A DNA stretch of 64,000 nucleotides from Mesorhizobium sp. AR02 (GCF_024746835.1 NZ_CP080531.1:5600001-5664000), one strand, 5' to 3'; shown: positions 52,206 through 61,864, counted from the first letter of the stretch. Program-made: numbers and translations. The notes: generated by a model from the letters alone, not told the origin.

Positions 52206-53084
52206 ATGGACACCTTCCGCGACAAACTCATCCCTGTCACCTCGATCCTCGCCGGCGTGGTCGTGCTCTGGTACGTCATGGCCGTCATCCTCAACGCGCC
52301 GTTCCAGCGCGATCTCGACACCCGTGCCAACGAAACCTCCGGCACCGTCGAATTCATCGGCAAGACGCTGGCGCAGCCGAAGCCGACGCTGCCGGCGCCG
52401 CATCAGGTGGCGGTGAACTTCTTCGAGAACACCTTCCTGCGGCCCATCAATTCGAACCGCAGCCTCGTCTACAATGCCTGGGTGACGCTGTCGTCGACGC
52501 TGCTCGGCTTTGCCTTCGGCACAGCACTCGGCATCATCATTGCCGTCGGTATCGTGCATGTGGCGACGCTCGACCGCAGCCTGATGCCGTGGATCATCGC
52601 CTCGCAGACGATTCCGATCCTGGCGGTGGCGCCGATGATCATCGTCGTGCTGGCGGCGGTCGGCATTACCGGGCTGATCCCGAAGGCGATGATCTCGACC
52701 TATCTGTCGTTCTTCCCGGTCACCGTCGGCATGGTCAAGGGGCTGCGCTCGCCCGAGATCATGCATCTCGACCTGATGCACACCTACAATGCCAGCGCTT
52801 CGCAGACTTTCTGGAAACTGCGCGTGCCGGCCTCGGTGCCGTTCCTGTTCACCTCGATGAAGGTGGCGGTGGCGGCAAGCCTCGTCGGCGCCATTGTCGG
52901 CGAACTTCCGACCGGTGCGGTCGCTGGCATCGGCGCCAAGCTGCTCGCCGGCGCCTATTACAGCCAGTCCATCGACATCTGGTCGGCGCTGGTCGCCGGT
53001 TCGATCGTGGCGGCACTGCTGGTCATGGTGGTCGGCATTGCCGGCCGCCTGGTCGACCGTGCCATGGGCGGGAGGCCGGCATGA
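52206..53084 (+). CDS. ABC transporter permease 1 (SsuC/ThiX type)
   Basis: 292-residue inner-membrane permease. Six or so hydrophobic segments; EAA-like loop LDLMHTYNASASQTFWKLRVP near residue 195 and IASQTIPILAVAPMIIVV are standard for the sulfonate/taurine/pyrimidine permease group. It begins one base after the DUF559 stop and overlaps the next permease by 4 bases (ATGA). Confidence 0.88.
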   Translation: MDTFRDKLIPVTSILAGVVVLWYVMAVILNAPFQRDLDTRANETSGTVEFIGKTLAQPKPTLPAPHQVAVNFFENTFLRPINSNRSLVYNAWVTLSSTLLGFAFGTALGIIIAVGIVHVATLDRSLMPWIIASQTIPILAVAPMIIVVLAAVGITGLIPKAMISTYLSFFPVTVGMVKGLRSPEIMHLDLMHTYNASASQTFWKLRVPASVPFLFTSMKVAVAASLVGAIVGELPTGAVAGIGAKLLAGAYYSQSIDIWSALVAGSIVAALLVMVVGIAGRLVDRAMGGRPA

Positions 53085-54235
53085 ACTGGCTGAAACCCTC
53101 CTGGCAAGCGGTGCTGGCGGTCGTGTTGTGCCTGATCGCGGTGGCGCTCGGCGCGATCGCCGCGCCAAAAGTAGATCCGCTGGCCGAGCCAGCCGGAACG
53201 TTGATCCATCCCTATGCAACGACAAGCTGGCTGATCTTCGGCGTGCTGCTTCTCGCTGCTCTGATCTCCATGGCCAGAATACCGTCCATCGTCGAAGCTG
53301 TCGTGCTTTTCATCGGCGCGCATCTCGTCGCCTGGCTGCTGATCGGTGGCATCGCTGGCTTCGAAGGTCAGGCACGGGCCTCGTATTTCCTGCTGCTCGC
53401 GGCTGCCTGGCTGCTAGGTTGGCGCTGCGTGGCCGTTCTGTCCGGGCTTCGCCCGATGGCGAACTGGGCGCGGACGGCCTTTCGTCTGATCATTCCCACC
53501 ATCTTCGGCGCCTGGATACTGATCATTTGGGAAGCGGTGACGCGGGGCGCCGGCATTCCCTTCATCCTGTTGCCGCCGCCGAGTGCGATTGGCGTGCGCA
53601 TCGCCAACTCCCTGCCGGTGCTCGGCGCCGATGTCCGGCAGACCATCTTCAAGGCGGTGATCTTCGGCTATGTCGTCGGCAGCGGCGCCGGCTTCATCAC
53701 CGCGGTCCTTGCCGACCGCGTGCCGTTCCTGCGGCGCGGGCTCTTGCCGATCGGCAACATGGTTTCGGCGCTGCCGATCATTGGCGTCGCGCCGATCATG
53801 GTGATGTGGTTCGGCTTCGACTGGCAGTCCAAGGCGGCTGTCGTCATCATCATGACCTTCTTCCCGATGCTGGTGAACACGGTCGCCGGGCTGGCCGCCT
53901 CGGGCCATATGGAGCGCGACCTGATGCGCACTTATGCGTCGGGCTACTGGCAGACGCTGCTGAAGCTCAGGCTGCCGGCAGCGGCGCCTTTCATCTTCAA
54001 CGCGCTGAAGATCAACTCGACGCTGGCGCTGATCGGTGCCATCGTCGCCGAGTTCTTCGGCACGCCCGTCGTCGGCATGGGCTTCCGGATCTCGACCGAG
54101 GTCGGGCGGATGAACATCGACATGGTCTGGGCCGAAATCGCAGTTGCAGCACTTGCGGGTTCGGTCTTTTATGGCGTGGTCGCTCTTGTCGAAAGAGCCG
54201 TCACGTTTTGGCATCCCTCTGTCCGTGGTGGATAG
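53081..54235 (+). CDS. ABC transporter permease 2 with long N-terminal membrane region
   Basis: 384-residue permease. The usual permease core lies in residues about 130-384 (PLPIGNMVSALPIIGVAPIMV-like region, loop ERDLMRTYASGYWQTLLKLRLP). Before it are four extra hydrophobic segments (residues 8-120, e.g. WQAVLAVVLCLIAVALG, SWLIFGVLLLAALISM), making it longer than typical SsuC proteins of about 260. GGAGG precedes the start. Forms a heterodimer with permease 1. Confidence 0.87.
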   Translation: MNWLKPSWQAVLAVVLCLIAVALGAIAAPKVDPLAEPAGTLIHPYATTSWLIFGVLLLAALISMARIPSIVEAVVLFIGAHLVAWLLIGGIAGFEGQARASYFLLLAAAWLLGWRCVAVLSGLRPMANWARTAFRLIIPTIFGAWILIIWEAVTRGAGIPFILLPPPSAIGVRIANSLPVLGADVRQTIFKAVIFGYVVGSGAGFITAVLADRVPFLRRGLLPIGNMVSALPIIGVAPIMVMWFGFDWQSKAAVVIIMTFFPMLVNTVAGLAASGHMERDLMRTYASGYWQTLLKLRLPAAAPFIFNALKINSTLALIGAIVAEFFGTPVVGMGFRISTEVGRMNIDMVWAEIAVAALAGSVFYGVVALVERAVTFWHPSVRGG

Positions 54236-54275
54236 GGGCGGTGGGTTAAGGGCACTAACTTCAGAGGGTAGAAAA

Positions 54276-55247
54276 ATGAAAAGACTTGTTATTCCCGTTC
54301 TGGCCGGCGCGATGTCGCTGGCCGCTTTCCAGGCAATGGCCGCCGACAAGGTGACGTTGCAGCTGAAATGGGTCACGCAGGCCCAGTTTGCCGGCTACTA
54401 TGTCGCCAAGGCGAAGGGTTTCTATGAAGCCGAGGGCCTCGACGTCGACATCAAGCCGGGCGGCCCGGACATCGCGCCCGAGCAGGTGATCGCCGGCGGC
54501 GGCGCCGACGTCATCGTCGACTGGATGGGCGGCGCGCTGGCCGCGCGCGAAAAGGGCGTGCCGCTGGTCAACATCGCCCAGCCGTTCAAGAAGGCCGGCA
54601 TGGAACTGGTCTGCCCGAAGGATGGCCCGATCAAGACCGAAGCCGACTTCAAGGGCCACACGCTCGGCGTCTGGTTCTTCGGCAATGAATATCCGTTCTA
54701 CGCCTGGATGAACAAGCTTGGTCTCAAGACCGACGGCGGCAAGGACGGCGTCACCGTGCTGAAGCAGAGTTTTGACGTGCAGCCGCTGATCCAGAAGCAG
54801 GCGGATTGCATCTCGGTCATGACCTATAACGAGTACTGGCAGCTGATCGACGCCGGCTACAAGCCGGAACAGCTGACCGTGTTCAACTACTCGGCAATGG
54901 GCAACGACCTGCTCGAGGACGGGCTTTATGCGTCTGAAGACAAGCTCAAGGATCCGGCCTTCGCCGACAAGATGGTGCGTTTCGTGCGCGCCTCGATGAA
55001 GGGCTGGAAATACGCCGTCGACAACAATGACGAAGCTGCCGGCATCGTCATGGACGGTGGCGGCCAGGACGAGAACCACCAGAAGCGGATGATGAGCGAA
55101 GTCGCCAAGCTGATCGACAATGCCGACGGCAAGCTCGATCCGGCGACCTATGAGCGCACCGCCAAGGCGCTGCTCGACCAGAAGATCATCACCAAGGAGC
55201 CGAAAGGGGCCTACACCACCGCGATCACCGACAAGGCGATCAAGTAA
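54276..55247 (+). CDS. ABC transporter substrate-binding protein, THI5/NMT1-like
   Basis: 323-residue periplasmic receptor; signal peptide ends FQAMA-ADK. The mature N-terminus VTLQLKWVTQAQFAGYYVAKAKGFYEAEGLDV is the signature of the THI5/NMT1 family, which includes ThiY (formylaminopyrimidine) and other pyrimidine-like ligand binders. Next to pyrimidine catabolism genes, a uracil/pyrimidine or thiamin-precursor ligand is likely but unproven. AGAGGG precedes the ATG; the frame further upstream overlaps the permease and is not used. Confidence 0.86.
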   Translation: MKRLVIPVLAGAMSLAAFQAMAADKVTLQLKWVTQAQFAGYYVAKAKGFYEAEGLDVDIKPGGPDIAPEQVIAGGGADVIVDWMGGALAAREKGVPLVNIAQPFKKAGMELVCPKDGPIKTEADFKGHTLGVWFFGNEYPFYAWMNKLGLKTDGGKDGVTVLKQSFDVQPLIQKQADCISVMTYNEYWQLIDAGYKPEQLTVFNYSAMGNDLLEDGLYASEDKLKDPAFADKMVRFVRASMKGWKYAVDNNDEAAGIVMDGGGQDENHQKRMMSEVAKLIDNADGKLDPATYERTAKALLDQKIITKEPKGAYTTAITDKAIK

Positions 55248-55295
55248 GCCCAGTCAGCAACTTTCGATTTCGAACGCGGCGCCTCTGGCCAAATG

Positions 55296-55754
55296 TCAGA
55301 GGCGCCGTTCCTTTATGGTGTTCATGACGAAACTGGTCTCGATCGAGGCGACGCATTTCAGCCGCGCGATCTTCTCCTTGATGAAGCGCTCATACTGTTC
55401 GAGGTTGCCCGTCACCACCTTCAGCACATAGTCGCGTGAACCGGTGACGAGGTGGCATTCCAGCACCTCTTCCCAGCCGCGGATCGCGTCCTCGAACATG
55501 ACGATCTCATCCTCGTTCTGGCGGCTGAGGCGGATGGTGGCGATGGCGACCATGCTCCAGCCGAAGGCGGCGGGATCGACCAACGCGGTGTAACCTCTGA
55601 TGACGCCAGTCTCCTCCAGCCGCCGTACCCGCCTGAGGCAGGGCGACGGCGACAGGCCGATGCGCTCGGCAAGCTCATTGTTGGTGATGCGGGCGTCCGC
55701 CCGCAGTTCGCGCAGAATCCTGAGGTCGAAATCATCGGCTATCTTCTGCTGCAT
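55296..55754 (-). CDS. Lrp/AsnC family transcriptional regulator
   Basis: 152-residue regulator. Helix-turn-helix in the first 60 residues (ITNNELAERIGLSPSPCLRRV) and the C-terminal RAM ligand domain (YVLKVVTGNLEQYERFIKEK). Divergent from the PLP lyase gene 120 bases away, a classic layout in which the Lrp protein senses the amino acid its neighbour degrades and activates it. Confidence 0.9.
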   Translation of the reverse strand: MQQKIADDFDLRILRELRADARITNNELAERIGLSPSPCLRRVRRLEETGVIRGYTALVDPAAFGWSMVAIATIRLSRQNEDEIVMFEDAIRGWEEVLECHLVTGSRDYVLKVVTGNLEQYERFIKEKIARLKCVASIETSFVMNTIKERRL

Positions 55755-55875
55755 TCTTTATCGCTCCAGGCAATTTCTTGCTGACAAGCAGCCATGCAGG
55801 GTCGAAAATAGCAAGGACTGGCTGATCGGGATCGCATAAATTGCGGCGCGATATCCCTCGAACGCAGGAAAAGCC

Positions 55876-57159
55876 ATGACCGCGCCACGCCCTTCGAAAA
55901 CCCATATCGGCAACCACAAGCTCCATCCGGAGACGCTGATGCTGAGCTATGGCTTCGATCCGCAGCTGTCGGAAGGCGCCGTCAAGCCGCCGGTGTTCCT
56001 GACCTCGACCTTCGTGTTCAAGTCGGCGGAGGAGGGGCGTGATTTCTTCGATTACACGTCCGGCCGCAAGGAACCGCCGAGCGGCACGGCGTCCGGCCTC
56101 GTCTATTCGCGCTTCAACCATCCCAACAGCGAAATCGTCGAGGACCGGCTGGCGATCTATGAGGGGACGGACGCCTGCATCCTGTTTTCATCGGGCATGT
56201 CGGCGATCGCCACGACACTGCTCGCCTATGCTCGCCCGGGCGATGTCATCCTGCACTCGCAGCCGCTCTACGGCGGCACCGAGACGCTGCTGACACGCAC
56301 GCTTTCCGGCTTCGGCATCGGCGCTGTCGGCTTCGCCGACGGTGTCGACGAGAAGGCGGTGCGGGCGGCGGCCGATGCCGCGGTGGCGAAGGGGCGCGTT
56401 TCGGTCATCCTGATCGAGACGCCGTCGAACCCGACCAACAGCCTGGTCGATATCGCGCTGATGCGGACAATCGCCGACGAGATCGGCGTCAGGCAAGGAT
56501 CTGCGCCGATCATCGTCTGCGACAACACGCTGCTCGGTCCGGTGTTCCAGCGGCCGATCGAGCACGGCGCCGATGTCTCGGTCTATTCGTTGACCAAATA
56601 TGTCGGTGGCCATTCCGACCTGATCGCGGGCGCGGCGATGGGCAGCAAGGCGGTCACCAAGCCGATCAAGGCGCTGCGCGGCGCGATCGGCACACAGCTC
56701 GACCCGCATTCCTGCTGGATGCTCGGACGCTCACTGGAGACGCTGTCGATCCGTATGGAGCGGGCCAACGACAATGCGCGTCTGGTTGCCGAATTCCTGC
56801 GTGATCATGCCAAGGTCGAGAAGGTGCATTATCTGCCGTTCCTGGACGAGGAGACGCCAGCGGGTCGCGCCTATCTCAGGCAATGCAGCGGCGCCGGTTC
56901 GACCTTCTCCTTCGACATCAGGGGCGGAGAGAAGGCGGCTTTCGCCTTTCTCAACGCCTTGCAGATCTTCAAGCTGGCGGTAAGCCTCGGCGGCACGGAG
57001 TCGCTCGCCAGCCATCCGGCGGCCATGACCCATTCCGGCATTCCCTTCGACGTGCGCCAGCGCATCGGCGTGCTGGAGACCACGGTCAGGCTGTCGATCG
57101 GTGTCGAACATCCGGACGATCTGATCGCCGACCTGACCCAGGCGCTGGCGGCGGTCTGA
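55876..57159 (+). CDS. Cystathionine gamma-synthase/beta-lyase family PLP enzyme (methionine gamma-lyase-like)
   Basis: 427-residue Cys/Met-metabolism PLP enzyme. PLP Lys241 in [37 protein letters not shown] and QPLYGGTE are family hallmarks. Methionine gamma-lyases and cystathionine lyases cannot be told apart with certainty; the Lrp partner favours a catabolic lyase. A terminator follows at 57181. AGGAAAAG precedes the start. Confidence 0.88.
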   Translation: MTAPRPSKTHIGNHKLHPETLMLSYGFDPQLSEGAVKPPVFLTSTFVFKSAEEGRDFFDYTSGRKEPPSGTASGLVYSRFNHPNSEIVEDRLAIYEGTDACILFSSGMSAIATTLLAYARPGDVILHSQPLYGGTETLLTRTLSGFGIGAVGFADGVDEKAVRAAADAAVAKGRVSVILIETPSNPTNSLVDIALMRTIADEIGVRQGSAPIIVCDNTLLGPVFQRPIEHGADVSVYSLTKYVGGHSDLIAGAAMGSKAVTKPIKALRGAIGTQLDPHSCWMLGRSLETLSIRMERANDNARLVAEFLRDHAKVEKVHYLPFLDEETPAGRAYLRQCSGAGSTFSFDIRGGEKAAFAFLNALQIFKLAVSLGGTESLASHPAAMTHSGIPFDVRQRIGVLETTVRLSIGVEHPDDLIADLTQALAAV

Positions 57160-57180
57160 CGGCTCTCTTCTGGAAGCTGG

Positions 57181-57210
57181 AAGGGGCGGGCGATCGCCCC
57201 TTTTTGTTTT
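57181..57210 (+). terminator. Rho-independent terminator after the PLP lyase
   Basis: AAGGGGCG and CGCCCCTT pair (8 bases, loop GGCGAT), followed by TTTTTGTTTT. It is 21 bases past the lyase stop. Confidence 0.9.
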
Positions 57211-57320
57211 CCCGGTCACAAAAACGTGTGCGGGGAAACATTGCGCCGCCCAGCCGTTGCGTTGGAGCATGCGCGCGTCGGGGGACCGTGACCCATGCGA
57301 CAGCCAATCGGAGGTTCTTT

Positions 57321-57764
57321 ATGCGCACTCATTCTTTCCTGCCGGTATTTTCGGCGCTGGCCATTTCGACCGCTTTCCTGCTCGCATCCCCGGCCATGGC
57401 CGAGGTGGTGAAGTACAAGGCGACGCTCGATGGCAGCCAGCAGAGCCCGCCCGTCACCACCAAGGGCAAAGGCACCGCCACGTTCACCTTCGACACCACC
57501 AAGAAGAAGCTCAGCTGGGACGTCAAATATTCCGGCCTCAGTGGACCGGCGACGGCAGCGCATATCCACGGCCCGGCTGCGATGGGGGCGAACGCCGGCC
57601 CCGTCATCCCGTTCAAAGGCAAGCTCAAGAGCCCCATCAAGGGGTCGGCAACGCTGACGGACGCCCAGGCCGCCGACCTGGCAGCTGGCAACTATTATGT
57701 CAACGTCCACACCGCCGCCAACAAGGATGGCGAGATCCGCGGCCAGATCGAAGCGGCGAAGTAG
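57321..57764 (+). CDS. Secreted CHRD domain protein
   Basis: 147-residue protein. Signal peptide ends ASPAMA-EVV. The mature protein is one CHRD domain: KYKATLDGSQQSPPV at the start, AAHIHGPA in the middle and GNYYVNVHTAANKDGEIRGQI at the end, as in chordin-like bacterial proteins. GGAGG is well placed before the ATG. Role unknown; found in many soil bacteria. A single-gene unit bounded by terminators. Confidence 0.9.
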   Translation: MRTHSFLPVFSALAISTAFLLASPAMAEVVKYKATLDGSQQSPPVTTKGKGTATFTFDTTKKKLSWDVKYSGLSGPATAAHIHGPAAMGANAGPVIPFKGKLKSPIKGSATLTDAQAADLAAGNYYVNVHTAANKDGEIRGQIEAAK

Positions 57765-57780
57765 CGCAAACCGCGTCGAC

Positions 57781-57807
57781 AAAAGGGGCGGGCGACCGCC
57801 CCCTTTT
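57781..57807. terminator. Bidirectional terminator between convergent genes
   Basis: AAAAGGGGCGG and CCGCCCCCTTTT pair with one bulged base around GCGA. It sits between the CHRD stop (57764) and the TPP enzyme stop (57816) and has T-runs in both directions. Confidence 0.8.
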
Positions 57808-57815
57808 GGGTTGGA

Positions 57816-59465
57816 TCAAGCCTTGTCGCGGATCTGCGTCATCGTACGGGTCGGCGTGATCGCTTCGGGATCAAGCCTGATTTCGACAATGGCCGGCTTG
57901 CCGCTGGCCCGCGCTCGCTCGAAGGCCGGCGCGAAGTCGGCCGTCTTTTCGACCATCTCGCCGTGGCCGCCATAGGCGCGGGCCAAAGCCGCGAAGTCGG
58001 GGTTCTTGAGATCTGTGGCGACGACACGGCCGGGATATTCGCGCTCCTGGTGCATGCGGATGGTGCCGTAAATGCCGTTGTTGACGACGATGACGATGAT
58101 CGGCAGGTCATACTGCACGGCGGTGGCGAACTCCTGGCCGTTCATCAGGAAGCAGCCGTCGCCGGCAAAGGCGACCACGGTGCGATCCGGATAAAGCGCC
58201 TTGGCGGCAACGGCCGCCGGCGTACCGTAGCCCATCGAGCCGGACGTGGGCGCCGCTTGCGTGCCGAAGCGACGAGAGCGGTAGAAGCGATGCACCCAAG
58301 TGGCATAGTTGCCGGCGCCGTTGGTGAGGATGGCATCTTCCGGCAGAGCCTTTCCCAGATACTCCAGGATCGGACCCATATGGACCGCGCCTGGGCCGGT
58401 CTTGGGCGGTGTCGACCATTCCAGATAGGCGGCATGCGCCTTTTCCGTCTCGGCCGCCCATACAGGCTTGGCTGCCGGCTTGCGCTTGGCGAAAGCCTCG
58501 ACGAAAGCGGCGGGCGAGGCGTTGATCGCCAGCGTTGGCCGGTAGACGCGGCCGAGCTCGCCGGCATCGGCGTGGACATGCACCAGTGCCTGGTCGGGGT
58601 AGGGGCTTTTCAGCAGCGTGTAGTCCGAGGAAGGCATCTCGCCCATGCGGCCGCCGATCAACAGCACGACGTCGGCCGCCTTGATCTGCGCCGCCAGCTT
58701 CGGATTGATGCCGATGCCGACGTCGCCGGCGTAGTTCGCATGAAGATGGTCGAACAGCATCTGGCGGCGGAAAGAGCAGCCGACGGGGAGCGACCATGTC
58801 TCTGATATGGCGCGCATGTGCGCCACAGCTTCCTCATTCCAGCGTGTGCCGCCGAGGATGACGAACGGTCGCTTGGCGCCGTTAAGCAGCCTTTCCAGCG
58901 CATCGAGCTCGGCCGCGCCGGGATACGTCTCGACCGGCGTGTAGGGGAGCGCTTCCGGCGCCTCGACTTCGCTGGTCAGCATGTCTTCGGGAAGGGAGAT
59001 GACGACCGGGCCGGGGCGGCCCGATGTCGCCACGGCGAAAGCGCGGGTAACGAATTCGGGGATACGCGCGGCGTCGTCGATCTCGACTACCCATTTGGCG
59101 ATGTCGCCGAAGAACCTCTTGTAGTCCACCTCCTGGAACGCCTCGCGCTCCTTGGCGTGGCTGGCGACCTGGCCGATGAACAGGATGAGCGGAACCGAAT
59201 CCTGCATGGCGATGTGGATGCCGGCCGACGCGTTGGTGGCGCCGGGGCCGCGGGTGACGAAGCAGATGCCGGGCTGGCCGGTCAGCCGACCCTGGCAGTC
59301 CGCCATCATGGCCGCACCGCCTTCCTGGCGGCAGACGATGGTGCGGATCGGCGAGTCATGCAGCGCATCGAGCACCGCCAGATAGGATTCGCCCGGCACG
59401 CAGAAGATGCGGTCGGTGCCGTTCGCTTCCAGCGCTTCGACGATCAGTTGTCCACCGGTCTTCAT
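57816..59465 (-). CDS. Thiamine-diphosphate-dependent enzyme (acetolactate synthase-like)
   Basis: 549 residues with the three TPP-enzyme domains: N-terminal PYR domain with the activating Glu in VCRQEGGAAMMADC, a central domain, and C-terminal PP domain with the TPP motif GDGCFLMNGQEF...NN. It is like acetolactate synthase large subunits, but no small subunit is nearby; the neighbour is a CoA-transferase whose frame overlaps it by 4 bases. The oxalate pair Oxc/Frc has this enzyme combination, but this sequence is not clearly an oxalyl-CoA decarboxylase. Substrate open. Confidence 0.85.
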   Translation of the reverse strand: MKTGGQLIVEALEANGTDRIFCVPGESYLAVLDALHDSPIRTIVCRQEGGAAMMADCQGRLTGQPGICFVTRGPGATNASAGIHIAMQDSVPLILFIGQVASHAKEREAFQEVDYKRFFGDIAKWVVEIDDAARIPEFVTRAFAVATSGRPGPVVISLPEDMLTSEVEAPEALPYTPVETYPGAAELDALERLLNGAKRPFVILGGTRWNEEAVAHMRAISETWSLPVGCSFRRQMLFDHLHANYAGDVGIGINPKLAAQIKAADVVLLIGGRMGEMPSSDYTLLKSPYPDQALVHVHADAGELGRVYRPTLAINASPAAFVEAFAKRKPAAKPVWAAETEKAHAAYLEWSTPPKTGPGAVHMGPILEYLGKALPEDAILTNGAGNYATWVHRFYRSRRFGTQAAPTSGSMGYGTPAAVAAKALYPDRTVVAFAGDGCFLMNGQEFATAVQYDLPIIVIVVNNGIYGTIRMHQEREYPGRVVATDLKNPDFAALARAYGGHGEMVEKTADFAPAFERARASGKPAIVEIRLDPEAITPTRTMTQIRDKA

Positions 59466-60637
59466 TTCGCTGATCTCTCCAGTTCGGCAAGGATTTCTTC
59501 GGTGTGCTCGCCCAGGCGCGGCGAGGGGCGTTCATAGACGAGCGGCGTGCCCGACATCACCATCGGCGCGCGTACGGACGGCAGTAGATTGCCATGACCG
59601 TCGTCGAGGTCGAGCCGCATGCCGCGCGCGATGGTCTGCGGGTCGGCGAACATCTGGCCGATCGTGTTGATCGGGCTCGCCGGCACGCTTGCCGCTTCCA
59701 GCTTTGCCAACAGCGGGTCGCGATCAAAGATCTTCAGCGCCTCGATCATGTGCTCGCGCAGCTTCACCCGGTTGGCGACCCGGGCCGGGTTGGTGGCGAA
59801 GTCGGGATTGGCCGACAGTTCGTCCAACCCAACGGCAGCGCAGAATTTGGCGAACTGGCCGTCATTGCCGACCGCCAGGATGATGTGGCCGTCCCGAACC
59901 GGCACCACTTCGTAAGGGGCTATGTTCATATGCGCATTGCCCATCTGCACCGGCGACTTGCCGGAGACGAGATAGTTGAGATTCTGGTTGCCGAGCGCCG
60001 AGATCTGCGTGTCGAACAGCGCCATGTCGATGTGCTGGCCGTCGCCGGTCTGGTCTGCATGCCGCAACGCGGCCTGGATGGCGATGACGGAATAGAGGCC
60101 GGTGAAGATGTCGGAGATGGCGACGCCGGCCTTTTGCGGCTCGCGGCCGACCTCACCGGTGATCGACATCATGCCGGCCATGGCCTGGATGATGAAGTCG
60201 TAGCCGGCGCGCGGCGCGTAGGGTCCATCCTGGCCGAAGCCGGTGATCGAGCAATAGACGAGGCGGGGGTTGATCTTGCGCAGGCTGTCATAATCGAGCC
60301 CGTACTTCCTCAGGCCGCCGAGCTTGAAGTTCTCGATCAGCACATCCGACGTGGCGACCAGCCGGCGGATGGTTTCCGCACCCTCAGGCGTCGAAAAATC
60401 GACTGATATGGAGCGCTTGCCGCGGTTGCAGGAATGGTAGTAGGCGGCCGACAGGTTCTCGCCATCCTTGCCCATGACGAAGGGCGGGCCCCATTTGCGG
60501 GTGTCGTCGCCGCCATCGGGGCTTTCGACCTTGATGACATCGGCGCCGAGATCGGCAAGCAATTGCCCAGCCCAGGGCCCGGCGAGGATGCGGGCGAGTT
60601 CGACGACGCGGACGCCTTTCAGGGGTGGTTCGGCCAT
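59462..60637 (-). CDS. CaiB/BaiF family (family III) CoA-transferase
   Basis: 391-residue CoA-transferase. N-terminal VRVVELARILAGPWAGQLL and VIKVESPDGGDDTR are signature sequences; the catalytic Asp is probably Asp176 in AISDIFTG. Transfers CoA between carboxylic acids; substrate unknown. First gene of a two-gene operon with the TPP enzyme; tandem palindromes lie immediately upstream of the start. Confidence 0.9.
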   Translation of the reverse strand: MAEPPLKGVRVVELARILAGPWAGQLLADLGADVIKVESPDGGDDTRKWGPPFVMGKDGENLSAAYYHSCNRGKRSISVDFSTPEGAETIRRLVATSDVLIENFKLGGLRKYGLDYDSLRKINPRLVYCSITGFGQDGPYAPRAGYDFIIQAMAGMMSITGEVGREPQKAGVAISDIFTGLYSVIAIQAALRHADQTGDGQHIDMALFDTQISALGNQNLNYLVSGKSPVQMGNAHMNIAPYEVVPVRDGHIILAVGNDGQFAKFCAAVGLDELSANPDFATNPARVANRVKLREHMIEALKIFDRDPLLAKLEAASVPASPINTIGQMFADPQTIARGMRLDLDDGHGNLLPSVRAPMVMSGTPLVYERPSPRLGEHTEEILAELERSAK

Positions 60638-60638
60638 A

Positions 60639-60674
60639 AATCACCATGATTGCTGCAATCACCGTGATTGCTGC
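60639..60674 (-). promoter_or_regulatory. Two tandem 18-base units with palindromes at the caiB start
   Basis: AATCACCATGATTGCTGC and AATCACCGTGATTGCTGC, one mismatch, abut each other right upstream of the caiB ATG. The second contains the perfect palindrome AATCAC-C-GTGATT. Likely operator sites of an unseen repressor or overlapping translation control region. Confidence 0.6.
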
Positions 60675-60750
60675 GAAAGCAGAGCCTCTATCAAGCCCGG
60701 CATCGGCTGTCACGACCCTTGCGATGGGCCAACGGGTCGGTTCGAAATAG

Positions 60751-61680
60751 CTATTTCAGCACGCCGTCCGCCCAAGCGGCGAAATCGTCCATGATGATGT
60801 CGCGGTTCACCTCGTTCAGGCTTTCATGGCGGGTGTCGGCGTAAACCTTTGAAACCAGATTCGAAAAGCCCATCCTGCGCATGCGATTGGCGAGATGGGT
60901 GATGCCCTTGCCGTAGTCCGAGGCAGGGTCCTTTTCACCGCCGACAATCGCGACGGGAAGGCCGCGCCGGATGCCGGCAAAACCGGCGTCCTTGCCGCCA
61001 TTCAGCGCCATCGAGACCACGTCCTGCCACATCGAGACAGAAGCATCCCAGCCGCACAGCGGATCGGCGATGTATTTCGCCACCTCCGCTTCATCGCGCG
61101 ACAGCCAGTCGAACAGCGTGCGGTGGTTGGGCACCGCCTTGCCCCAGGCCTGGAAGGTGAGTTTCGGCAGCAGGCGTGACGGGATATCGGAACCAAGCCG
61201 CATCCGTTCCCAGGCAAGAATGCCGAGCGCCACCTGCCCAAGCCGACCTTGCGAAAAATTGCCGTTCCAGATCGCGGCGGCATGGACGCGTGGCGAGTGG
61301 CCCAGGAGGTAGTTCAACGCCACCGACGCGCCCATCGAATGACCGAAGAGGATCACCGGTAGGTTTGGCTGTTCGCTGGCGATGAGATCATGGATGGCGT
61401 CGACATCGGCGATCACCTTGGCCGGGCCATCCCTGTCGGCGAATTTGCCGAGCGGTGCATCGGCGGCCCTGGTCGCGCCGTGACCGCGATGGTCATGGAC
61501 ATAGATGTGGAAGCCGCGAGGCCCGAGGAAATCGGCGAAGCGGGCATAGCGCGCGGCGTGCTCGGCCAGGCCATGATTGATCTGGACGACGGCGCGTGGC
61601 TTGCCTTCAGCCTGCCTGACGAAAAGGTTGAGGTCGGCACCGGTCGGTGAGCGGACCATGCGTTGTTGATTAAAGGGCAT
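60751..61680 (-). CDS. Alpha/beta hydrolase, monoacylglycerol lipase-like
   Basis: 309-residue serine hydrolase. Oxyanion-hole region QINHGLAEHAARY, nucleophile Ser115 in GHSMGAS, acid in VGGEKDPAS and His in TRHESLNE complete the triad. Resembles lysophospholipase/monoglyceride lipase proteins (PldB-like). Cytosolic, no signal peptide. Stands alone between caiB and the divergent RNase gene. Confidence 0.88.
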   Translation of the reverse strand: MPFNQQRMVRSPTGADLNLFVRQAEGKPRAVVQINHGLAEHAARYARFADFLGPRGFHIYVHDHRGHGATRAADAPLGKFADRDGPAKVIADVDAIHDLIASEQPNLPVILFGHSMGASVALNYLLGHSPRVHAAAIWNGNFSQGRLGQVALGILAWERMRLGSDIPSRLLPKLTFQAWGKAVPNHRTLFDWLSRDEAEVAKYIADPLCGWDASVSMWQDVVSMALNGGKDAGFAGIRRGLPVAIVGGEKDPASDYGKGITHLANRMRRMGFSNLVSKVYADTRHESLNEVNRDIIMDDFAAWADGVLK

Positions 61681-61864
61681 GGCCGCCTGGTCTCTCCCTC
61701 ATTTTATCGTTGTTGGCTTTGTTTGCGCCGGTGCCGGTTTGGCGTCAATCCACACCAACTGCTTTTGCGCGACGATGTTTCTTGCGTTTGACCAGCAAAA
61801 TATCGCAATTCTGACATGGAGACAGAGACAGTCTGTCGGCCACTTTCTTCAACCGGGGATTCTC

